A stretch of DNA of 11,251 bases from Bryobacteraceae bacterium. Lineage in GTDB: Bacteria; Acidobacteriota; Terriglobia; Bryobacterales; Bryobacteraceae. The notes beneath the pieces are model-generated. The model had not been told where the DNA came from. It saw only the letters and a program-made list of their open reading frames with translations, and ran no database searches. Shown here piece after piece: positions 6,560-11,251 of this stretch. The DNA is taken from the NCBI GenBank assembly GCA_030044325.1, contig JASHWA010000228.1, positions 1-11,251 of the forward strand. Direction: 5' to 3'. Each line of letters begins with the position of its first letter. Position 1 is the first letter of the stretch. The translations under genes and the position numbers were made by a program.

Positions 6560-7681
6560 ATGCTGCACATCGTCATCGATGTTCGCCACATCGGCGATTT
6601 CGGGATCGGGACGTATATCCGCAACCTGGTAATCGCGCTGGGACGCGTCGACCGGGACAACCGTTATACGCTGGTGGTGCGCCCGGGTGAGCCGCTTCCG
6701 CCCGGCCTGGGAGATAATTTCTCTCCGGCGGAGTACGGTATGTCCGACCGGAAATTGGCGCATAACATAACATTTCCACGATTTTTGAAACAATTCGCAG
6801 CGAATTTATACCATATTCCCCTGAATTCCGTCGCCTGGTGGATGCCCCACCCTTATGTGGTGACCATTCACGACATGAGCAGCCTTCTGTTTCCGGCCTC
6901 GCAGGACATACGGCACGCCTGGCAGGAGGAGCGCTACCGCCGCGGCGCGCTGCGCGCGACGCGCGTCATCACCGTTTCGCACTCGACGCGGCGCGATATC
7001 GAGCAGGTTCTGCGCGTCCCCGGCCATCGCATTCGCACCATCTACAGCGCGCCCGATCCGGCCTTCGCCTGCCCTCAGGACGCGGCTCACGACCGCCAGA
7101 TCCTGGACCGTTATTCGGTGCATTACCCCTTCATTCTTTACGCCGGCACCATCCGCCCGCGCAAGAACATCCCGCGCCTGGTGGAAGCCTTCGCGGTGCT
7201 GCGCGCCGAGCTTGAAAATCACGCCGAATTGGCCGATTTGCACCTGATTATTATCGGCGACGAGATCGCGCGCAACCCCGCTGTGCGCCGCGCCGTCGCG
7301 CATTCGCGCATCGAAAACGCGGTGCGTTTCCTGGGTTTCGTTCCCATGGAAACACTGCGCGTGTTCTATCGGGCCGCCACGGTTTTCGCTTTCCCTTCCT
7401 TATATGAAGGCTTCGGCCTGGCGCCGCTCGAGGCCATGACGTGCGGCACGCCCGTGGTGGCTTCCGATATTCCGGCGCTGGTGGAGGCGGTGGGGAACGC
7501 GGCGGCGCTGGTGAGCCCGGACAACGTGTTCGATATCGCGCGCGGCCTGCGGGAAGTTTTGCTCGACCAGGGGCGCCGCAGCGAGCTGTCCGCGGCCGGC
7601 CGCCTTCAAGCCGCACGTTTTCAATGGGATCGCACCGCGCGCGAAGTTCTCACGATTTATCAGGAAACGCAACGAAATTAG
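6560..7681 (+). CDS. GT4-family glycosyltransferase (GT-B fold)
   Basis: A 373-residue cytoplasmic or membrane-associated enzyme expected to transfer a sugar from a nucleotide-sugar donor with retention of configuration. The N-terminal domain has the Gly-Ile-Gly-Thr-Tyr loop (15-19) and Val-Thr-Ile-His-Asp (101-105). The C-terminal domain has Tyr-Ala-Gly-Thr-Ile-Arg-Pro-Arg-Lys-Asn (194-203), which is the usual donor-phosphate site, Ile-Ile-Gly-Asp (231-234), and the family's Glu-x7-Glu motif in Glu-Gly-Phe-Gly-Leu-Ala-Pro-Leu-Glu (E283 to E291), followed by Cys-Gly-Thr-Pro-Val-Val-Ala-Ser. Donor and acceptor cannot be assigned; mannosyl- or rhamnosyl-type transferases of polysaccharide synthesis are the nearest relatives by pattern. 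It starts 6 bases after the glyA stop without a clear Shine-Dalgarno, so it probably depends on glyA translation. The DNA is noticeably more AT-rich at about 6770-6830 than its surroundings, but the protein stays intact there. Confidence 0.9.
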   Translation: MLHIVIDVRHIGDFGIGTYIRNLVIALGRVDRDNRYTLVVRPGEPLPPGLGDNFSPAEYGMSDRKLAHNITFPRFLKQFAANLYHIPLNSVAWWMPHPYVVTIHDMSSLLFPASQDIRHAWQEERYRRGALRATRVITVSHSTRRDIEQVLRVPGHRIRTIYSAPDPAFACPQDAAHDRQILDRYSVHYPFILYAGTIRPRKNIPRLVEAFAVLRAELENHAELADLHLIIIGDEIARNPAVRRAVAHSRIENAVRFLGFVPMETLRVFYRAATVFAFPSLYEGFGLAPLEAMTCGTPVVASDIPALVEAVGNAAALVSPDNVFDIARGLREVLLDQGRRSELSAAGRLQAARFQWDRTAREVLTIYQETQRN

Positions 7682-7691
7682 CGTTTTATTC

Positions 7692-7721
7692 TTGACAATT
7701 TCTTGGGACTAGAAGTACTAT
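7692..7721 (+). promoter_or_regulatory. Sigma70-like promoter of the zinc-finger/HTH gene
   Basis: A perfect TTGACA (7692-7697) is followed after 18 bases by TACTAT (7716-7721), four of six -10 consensus bases. Transcription would begin near 7728. This is the best vegetative-type promoter in the window, and it lies 11 bases after the stop of the GT4 gene, so the small downstream gene appears to be transcribed on its own. Confidence 0.65.
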
Positions 7722-7738
7722 TTCTACATGAAGTACTT
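7713..7738. repeat. Paired AAGTACT / AGTACTT elements over the -10 and start site
   Basis: AAGTACT (7713-7719) and AGTACTT (7732-7738) form a 7-bp inverted repeat with a 12-base spacer. Each core AGTACT is itself a palindrome, and GAAGTACT also recurs as a direct repeat 18 bases apart (7712-7719 and 7730-7737). The first copy overlaps the -10 and the second covers the expected first transcribed bases. That is where a repressor operator would sit, possibly for autoregulation by the downstream gene product. A weak 5' hairpin is the alternative. Confidence 0.5.
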
Positions 7739-7742
7739 GTTC

Positions 7743-7748
7743 GGGAGG
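7743..7748 (+). promoter_or_regulatory. Shine-Dalgarno site that sets the start of the zinc-finger/HTH gene
   Basis: GGGAGG lies 9 bases before the ATG at 7758. It falls inside the longer reading frame that would begin at the ATG at 7728, so 7758 is the better start. The ATG at 7728 coincides with the predicted transcription start and could only be used as a leaderless start. Confidence 0.65.
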
Positions 7749-7757
7749 ACGATTTCC

Positions 7758-8336
7758 ATGGAATGGAACCGTTCTGAAACATTGGCGCTCGCCAAGCACA
7801 ACTGCGCGCACTGCCACGGAGCTGGACTGCGCTTTTCGAGGAAAGGCGCGGTCGCGCCGTGCAACTGCGTTCTGCGCACGATTTTTAGGATCTGTTGGGA
7901 CCGCTTCGTGCGCTGCGTCACCCAGGAGCGGCACCTGAGCCGCGTTTCTGTCGAGCCGCACGTGGGGCGCGCGCGGCCGGCGACGTGGGGGAGGAAAGAC
8001 GAGGAATATATCGCGGATTTCGAGATCATTGCGCGCCGCACTCTCGATGATTTCGAACATCGCCTGTTTCGATATCATTTTTTGCTGGGGGCGAGCTGGA
8101 AATTGTGCGCGAAAAAACTGGAAATCGACCGCGGGAATTTTTTCCACGCGGTGTATCGAATCGAACAGAAGCTGGGCCGCGCGTTCCGCGAAACCGAACC
8201 TTATCCATTGTTTCCGCTGGACGAGTACTTCCACGGCCCATCGCGGATCGGTCCCCCGCGCATGCCTCCGAAAAGCGAAACGTTCATCCGCCCGGCCGCG
8301 CTCGAATTTCCGGTCCCGGTCGGCAAAACCGCGTAA
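7758..8336 (+). CDS. Putative small zinc-finger / helix-turn-helix (sigma region 4-like) protein
   Basis: A 192-residue basic protein that I do not recognise as a named family. Near the N-terminus, Cys-Ala-His-Cys-His-Gly-Ala-Gly (16-23) and Cys-Asn-Cys (35-37) form a plausible zinc site reminiscent of one DnaJ Cys-x2-Cys-x-Gly-x-Gly repeat. The middle (about 86-140) is helical: an Asp-Phe-Glu..Arg-Arg-Thr-Leu-Asp-Asp-Phe-Glu-His-Arg-Leu-Phe stretch, then Trp-Lys-Leu-Cys-Ala-Lys-Lys-Leu-Glu-Ile-Asp-Arg-Gly-Asn-Phe-Phe-His-Ala-Val-Tyr-Arg (114-134), ending Glu-Gln-Lys-Leu-Gly. Its spacing resembles the helix-turn-helix of sigma-70 region 4, where an 'Ala-xx-Leu-x-Ile-x-Arg-Gly' turn precedes the recognition helix. 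The tail is Pro-rich and likely unstructured. There are no membrane spans. The promoter just upstream carries palindromic elements, so an autoregulating DNA-binding protein is a reasonable guess. It might instead be a phage-derived regulator or a structural zinc protein. The gene reality is strong; the function is inference. Confidence 0.75.
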   Translation: MEWNRSETLALAKHNCAHCHGAGLRFSRKGAVAPCNCVLRTIFRICWDRFVRCVTQERHLSRVSVEPHVGRARPATWGRKDEEYIADFEIIARRTLDDFEHRLFRYHFLLGASWKLCAKKLEIDRGNFFHAVYRIEQKLGRAFRETEPYPLFPLDEYFHGPSRIGPPRMPPKSETFIRPAALEFPVPVGKTA

Positions 8337-8359
8337 GCCGGGCTAGCTCGTAGGCCGGC
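8337..8359. repeat. Short GC inverted repeat just after the HTH gene stop
   Basis: GCCGG (8337-8341) begins directly after the TAA and pairs with CCGGC (8355-8359) across a 13-base loop containing GCTAGC. The stem is only 5 bp, so alone it is weak. It may add to the larger hairpin downstream in ending transcription from the plus strand. Confidence 0.3.
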
Positions 8360-8365
8360 ATGGTC

Positions 8366-8422
8366 CAACGCGCTCCATCACTGTCACGCCGCAACCGAAC
8401 CCGACAGTCCTGGAGCGCGTTG
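8366..8422. repeat. Perfect 12-bp inverted repeat with a nested 6-bp stem between convergent genes
   Basis: CAACGCGCTCCA (8366-8377) is perfectly complementary to TGGAGCGCGTTG (8411-8422). Inside it, ACTGTC (8380-8385) pairs with GACAGT (8403-8408) after a 2x2 mismatch, leaving a 17-base loop. Together they make a long, stable stem-loop on either strand. It sits between the 3' ends of two convergent genes, so a bidirectional transcription stop or RNA 3'-end stabiliser is the likely role. There is no T-run on either side, so it is not a classical intrinsic terminator. A repeat-family (REP-like) element is the alternative. Confidence 0.65.
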
Positions 8423-8439
8423 CTCATTGGGAATCGCCG

Positions 8440-8871
8440 CTAGTCGCGGAACAGGTCGAGCGGTTCGAAGCGGGTGATTCTCCACTCTTTCTTTTCACGC
8501 TCGATGGTGCATTTCACCAGCTCGCGGCGCGGACGCTGATCCTCGACTTCCAGGATCCAGTCGAGCTGCAGCACGCGCTTCCGGTCGTCGCCCTGATCGG
8601 CGAGGATCTCGATGTTGCAGCCGACCGCGCCCCGGCCGATCAGGCTCTCGACGTCATCGCGCACCTCGGCGTAGCCCGGCATCGCCGGATCGAATTTGTC
8701 GAGGAACGGACGGGCGTCGGCATGGCCCAGGCCATCGGCGTTGTTGGCCTCGGCGAGCGCGCTTCCGACCGACTGAAAAAAGCGCACTACGTCGGGCGAG
8801 GATTGCGCCCAGGCCAGCGCCGCCGCGAAAATTCCCGCGGCAAGCGAAAAATTACGTCCGGTAACTCGCAT
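8440..8871 (-). CDS. Small secreted protein, possible NTF2-like / DUF4440-like fold
   Basis: A 143-residue protein with a signal peptide (basic Met-Arg-Val-Thr-Gly-Arg, hydrophobic core, Ala-Trp-Ala at 20-22, then Gln-Ser-Ser). The mature part begins with a helix (Asp-Val-Val-Arg-Phe-Phe-Gln-Ser-Val) and later shows alternating beta strands ending Trp-Arg-Ile-Thr-Arg-Phe-Glu-Pro-Leu. This helix-then-sheet order with a closing 'Glu-Trp-Arg-Ile' strand is typical of NTF2-like domains, but the match is by shape only and no catalytic residue is evident. The frame stays open far upstream, but that part lies antiphase over argJ; the signal peptide at the ATG at 8871 marks the real start. The ATG lies 20 bases inside the end of argJ, so the gene is likely the last cistron of the def-fmt-argJ operon. 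A GGAAGA sequence about 14 bases upstream is a poor Shine-Dalgarno. Role unknown. Confidence 0.72.
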   Translation of the reverse strand: MRVTGRNFSLAAGIFAAALAWAQSSPDVVRFFQSVGSALAEANNADGLGHADARPFLDKFDPAMPGYAEVRDDVESLIGRGAVGCNIEILADQGDDRKRVLQLDWILEVEDQRPRRELVKCTIEREKKEWRITRFEPLDLFRD

Positions 8872-10009
8872 TGATTCGAATATAATCTTCCGTAAAATCG
8901 CACGTCCAGAAACGCGCGCGCCCGCGCGAGGAGCCGCGGATGGCGAAGCGAATCCCGCACTCGCGCTCATCGAGCTTGCGTTTGAGCTGGTCTTCGGAAA
9001 ATTCCGCCGCGAGCCCGGCGCGGCACACCCGCATGCCCTGAAAATCGATATCCACGCGGCGCGGGTCGAAGTGTACTCCCGCGTTTCCGGCGGCCGAGAG
9101 AATGCGGCCCCAGTTGGGATCGGAGCCGGCGACCGCGGTTTTGACCAGCGGCGAATTGGCGATGGCGCGCGCGATCTTCTCCGCGGCGGCGTCGGTCGGC
9201 GCGCCTTCGACTTCGATGGTGATGAGCTTTCGCGCGCCCTCGCCGTCGCGCGCGATCTGGCGCGCGAGCGATGCGAGCACCTCCGTGAGCGCTGCTTCAA
9301 ACGCGCGCGCGGCGGGGCGAACTCCCGACGCTCCGTTTGCAAGCACGGCCACCACGTCATTCGTGGAAGTATCTCCATCCACCGAAATGCGGTTGTAGCT
9401 CTGCGCAATCGCGCGTTTCAATGCCGTCTGGAGAGCCGCGCGGGCAACCTGCGCATCGGTGACGACGAAGCCGAGCGTGGTCGCCATGCGCGGCTGAATC
9501 ATTCCCGAGCCTTTGGTCATTCCCGCGATCAGCGCGCCCTTCACCGCGGCGAATGCCATCTTTTCGGTGGTGTCGGTGGTCAGGATGGCGCGCGCGGCGT
9601 CTTCGAATCGCGTGGGATCGAGGCCCGCGGCGAGCGCCGGCAATGCTTTGACGATCCTGTCGGCTTCGAGTTCGACGCCGATCACACCCGTGGACGCCGG
9701 AAGGATTTCGGCCGGCCTGGCGCCGATCATCTTTGCTGCCGCGCGCACGCATTCGGCGGCGGCGCGTTCGCCGGTGCGCGTGGCGCAGTTGGCATTCCCG
9801 GCGTTGGCGAGAATGGCGCGAACGAGCCCGCGCGAATCGCGGAGATTTTTCTGCGCCAGGATCACCGGCGCGGCCTTCACGCGGTTGGAGGTGAATACCG
9901 CGGCCGCATGCGCCGGCGTGTCGGAGACGATCAGCGCAAGGTCGTCCTTCTCGATTTTGCGAATTCCCGCGTAAATCGCGGAATATTTGTATCCTTTTGG
10001 TAAATTCAT
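8852..10009 (-). CDS. argJ: Glutamate N-acetyltransferase / amino-acid acetyltransferase (ornithine acetyltransferase)
   Basis: A 385-residue enzyme of arginine biosynthesis. It moves the acetyl group from N-acetylornithine to glutamate, closing the cyclic pathway; some members can also use acetyl-CoA, which sequence alone does not settle. Signature regions: Phe-Thr-Ser-Asn-Arg-Val-Lys-Ala-Ala-Pro-Val (39-49), Ala-Asn-Ala-Gly-Asn-Ala-Asn (68-74), Ser-Thr-Gly-Val-Ile-Gly (106-111, oxyanion hole), Lys-Gly-Ser-Gly-Met-Ile-Gln-Pro-Arg-Met-Ala-Thr-Thr-Leu (166-179), Asp-Gly-Asp-Thr-Ser-Thr-Asn-Asp, Asp-Pro-Asn-Trp-Gly-Arg-Ile, and the C-terminal Tyr-Ile-Arg-Ile-Asn-Ala-Ser-Tyr-Arg-Thr. The precursor self-cleaves between A176 and T177, freeing Thr as the nucleophile; the second Thr (178) stands where Met is often found. 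The frame is open further upstream, but the ATG at 10009 gives the family's normal N-terminus and overlaps the fmt stop as ATGA, so translation is probably coupled. Confidence 0.97.
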   Translation of the reverse strand: MNLPKGYKYSAIYAGIRKIEKDDLALIVSDTPAHAAAVFTSNRVKAAPVILAQKNLRDSRGLVRAILANAGNANCATRTGERAAAECVRAAAKMIGARPAEILPASTGVIGVELEADRIVKALPALAAGLDPTRFEDAARAILTTDTTEKMAFAAVKGALIAGMTKGSGMIQPRMATTLGFVVTDAQVARAALQTALKRAIAQSYNRISVDGDTSTNDVVAVLANGASGVRPAARAFEAALTEVLASLARQIARDGEGARKLITIEVEGAPTDAAAEKIARAIANSPLVKTAVAGSDPNWGRILSAAGNAGVHFDPRRVDIDFQGMRVCRAGLAAEFSEDQLKRKLDERECGIRFAIRGSSRGRARFWTCDFTEDYIRINASYRT

Positions 10010-10908
10010 CCCAGCACCTCGCCCGGCTGAATGCGGTGACCGTTCAAAAACGCTTCGGCGCTCATTCGTTTTTTTCCTTCCGGCTGCACTTCGATGCATT
10101 CGAGGACGCCCTCGCCGCAGCCCACCAGGGCGCCGTGAATTTCGCCCGGTCGCAATGATCCCGGCCGCGGGCGGGCTTTCCAAATGGCAAGACGCTTACC
10201 GCGCAGGAACGCGTAGCCGCCCGGCCACGGCTGGAATCCGCGAATGCGGTTGGAGATTTCGCGCGCGCTCATGCTCCAATCGATTTTGCCGTCCTCTTTT
10301 TTGAGGATCGGAGCGTAGCTCGCCTGCGAATTGTCTTGCTTTCCCGGAATAATTCGAGGCAATTCCGATAATGTGCGGACCACGAGATCGCCGCCGATGG
10401 GAGCAAGACGCGAAGAAAGCTCCACCGCGTTTTCTTCCTCGCCGATTTCGATTTCTGTTTTGAGCAGCATGTCTCCCGTGTCGAGGCCGGCGTCGATGCG
10501 CATGGTGGTGACGCCGGTTTTGGTTTCTCCGCGCGCGATGGCCCACTGGATCGGCGCGGCACCGCGATATCTGGGCAGCAGCGACGCATGCACATTGATG
10601 ATTCCGCGCGGCGGAATATCGAGAATCGATTGCGGGATGATCTGCCCGTAGCCCACCACGATGATCGCTTCGGGCGCCATCGCGCGAATCTGTTCGACCA
10701 CCTCGGGACGGCGTACGCGTTCGGGTTGATACACGGGAATCGAAAGCCGTCCGGCCGCGATTTTCACGGGCGAAGGGGTGAACTCCTGGCCGCGGCCTTT
10801 CGGTTTATCGGGTTGAGTGAACGCGGCGGTCACCATGTGTCCCGCGCCGGCCAGACGTTCAAGCGAAGGCACGGCGAACTCGGGAGTTCCCATGAAGATC
10901 AGGTTCAC
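10006..10908 (-). CDS. fmt: Methionyl-tRNA formyltransferase
   Basis: A 300-residue cytoplasmic enzyme that transfers the formyl group of 10-formyl-tetrahydrofolate to initiator Met-tRNA. The N-terminal catalytic domain shows Phe-Met-Gly-Thr-Pro-Glu-Phe-Ala (5-12), Asn-Val-His-Ala-Ser-Leu-Leu-Pro-Arg-Tyr-Arg-Gly-Ala-Ala-Pro-Ile (105-120) and Ile-Asp-Ala-Gly-Leu-Asp-Thr-Gly-Asp (138-146), giving the catalytic triad N105, H107 and D143. The C-terminal part contains the usual tRNA-binding beta-barrel region with Arg-Gly-Phe-Gln-Pro-Trp-Pro-Gly. The length is slightly short but normal. The start is GTG at 10908; conservation begins at once, and a GAGG sequence formed by the end of def lies 11 bases upstream. 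It is 13 bases after def and overlaps argJ by 4 bases. Confidence 0.97.
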   Translation of the reverse strand: MNLIFMGTPEFAVPSLERLAGAGHMVTAAFTQPDKPKGRGQEFTPSPVKIAAGRLSIPVYQPERVRRPEVVEQIRAMAPEAIIVVGYGQIIPQSILDIPPRGIINVHASLLPRYRGAAPIQWAIARGETKTGVTTMRIDAGLDTGDMLLKTEIEIGEEENAVELSSRLAPIGGDLVVRTLSELPRIIPGKQDNSQASYAPILKKEDGKIDWSMSAREISNRIRGFQPWPGGYAFLRGKRLAIWKARPRPGSLRPGEIHGALVGCGEGVLECIEVQPEGKKRMSAEAFLNGHRIQPGEVLG

Positions 10909-10921
10909 CGCCGCGGCGACC

Positions 10922-11251
10922 TCATCCCCATTCGCCCGCCTTTTGCAATTTGCGCACTTTTCTCCGAATTAAATCGCGTTTCAGCGGGCTGATATGACTG
11001 ATATACAGGCGCCCGCTCAGGTGATCGGTCTCATGTTGAAGGGCGCGGGCGAGGAGATCTTCGCCCGCGATTTCAAGCTCAGCGCCCTTGGCGTCGCGCG
11101 CGCGCACCACCACTTTCTTGGCGCGGGTCACCGGCTCGCGAAAAGTGGGCAGGCTCAGGCAGCCCTCTTCGCCGGTCTGCGAGCCTTCGCGCGCCACGAT
11201 TTCCGGATTGATCAGCACGATCTTCTGGGTGGAATCCTCGCCGGTGGAGAC
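10922..11251 (-). CDS. def: Peptide deformylase (C-terminal part; 5' end outside window)
   Basis: An open frame from the window edge (Val-Ser-Thr-Gly-Glu-Asp...) to a TGA at 10924-10922, about 109 codons. The enzyme is an Fe(II) metalloprotease that removes the formyl group from nascent proteins. Two of its three motifs are here: Glu-Glu-Gly-Cys-Leu-Ser-Leu-Pro, with the metal-binding Cys, and Gln-His-Glu-Thr-Asp-His-Leu, with the two metal-binding His and the catalytic Glu. The first motif (Gly-x-Gly-x-Ala-Ala-x-Gln) lies outside the window. The C-terminal tail is basic and helical (Lys-Arg-Asp-Leu-Ile-Arg-Arg-Lys-Val-Arg-Lys-Leu), as in many bacterial type 1 deformylases. A GTG at 11218 is only an internal codon and not the start. 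The def-fmt order is a common bacterial pairing of the two N-formylmethionine enzymes. Confidence 0.96.
   Translation of the reverse strand, partial: VSTGEDSTQKIVLINPEIVAREGSQTGEEGCLSLPTFREPVTRAKKVVVRARDAKGAELEIAGEDLLARALQHETDHLSGRLYISHISPLKRDLIRRKVRKLQKAGEWG

Noticed and set aside
6750..6777. GGAAAT ... ATTTCC inverted repeat and AT-rich patch inside the GT4 gene
   Set aside because: Only 6 bp with a 16-base loop, inside an intact coding region; likely chance.
7728..7757. Ten-codon longer start for the zinc-finger/HTH gene
   Set aside because: The ATG at 7728 is at the predicted transcription start with no ribosome site, while GGGAGG lies 9 bases before the ATG at 7758. A leaderless start is not excluded.
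7686..8234. 182-codon open frame on the minus strand over the zinc-finger/HTH gene
   Set aside because: No start signal or motif; the plus-strand gene has promoter, ribosome site and coherent zinc and helix patterns.
8874..8881. ATTCGAAT palindrome just before the small secreted gene
   Set aside because: An 8-bp palindrome is common by chance, and these bases encode the conserved end of ArgJ.
8872..9408. Upstream extension of the small secreted protein on the minus strand
   Set aside because: This part is out of frame over the conserved core of argJ and has no plausible sequence; the signal peptide marks the real start at 8871.
10010..10183. 58-codon N-terminal extension of ArgJ
   Set aside because: The extra residues are Arg/Pro-rich and lie over the conserved end of fmt; the ATG at 10009 gives the normal family start and the ATGA overlap.

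Overview
The window is GC-rich, gene-dense bacterial chromosome with no RNA genes, insertion sequences or CRISPR arrays that I can see. Its closest feel is an acidobacterium of the Solibacteres/Bryobacterales type. That placement is inference from protein style (very Ala/Arg-rich, GCG/CGC-heavy codons, the ArgJ, SHMT and Fmt sequences) and has not been tested by a search.

Layout. (1) Bases 1-4084, plus strand: a tightly packed Ser/Thr phospho-signalling operon. It holds the tail of an unidentified membrane protein, a secreted/transmembrane protein with a degenerate trypsin-like domain outside and an FHA phosphothreonine-binding domain inside, a PP2C phosphatase, and a zinc-ribbon Ser/Thr kinase with one membrane span and a C-terminal TPR plus possible PH-like domain. 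The phosphatase stop and kinase start overlap as ATGA. (2) 4074-5216, minus strand: a multi-pass GT87/DUF2029-type glycosyltransferase, overlapping the kinase tail to tail by 11 bases. (3) 5264-7681, plus strand: glyA (serine hydroxymethyltransferase) followed after 6 bases by a GT4 glycosyltransferase. (4) 7682-8336, plus strand: a stand-alone small gene with its own sigma70-like promoter and twin AGTACT elements. It encodes a putative zinc-finger plus helix-turn-helix protein. (5) 8337-8439: a short intergenic region between convergent genes with a perfect 12-bp inverted repeat. (6) 8440-11251, minus strand: an operon read as def (partial), fmt, argJ and a small secreted protein, with a 13-base gap, then an ATGA overlap, then a 20-base overlap.

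How the genes fit together. The kinase writes, the phosphatase erases and the FHA domain reads Ser/Thr phosphorylation. Both the FHA protein and the kinase place a non-enzymatic domain outside the membrane, so the set looks like a transmembrane signalling system whose signal is unknown. def and fmt act at the two ends of the N-formyl-methionine cycle, and glyA feeds the one-carbon pool that supplies the formyl donor. argJ is a co-transcribed arginine-biosynthesis gene. The two glycosyltransferases suggest envelope or lipid-linked glycan work, without a defined product. The strongest candidates for something undescribed are the pseudoprotease-FHA/kinase pair and the zinc-finger/sigma4-like small regulator with its palindromic promoter.
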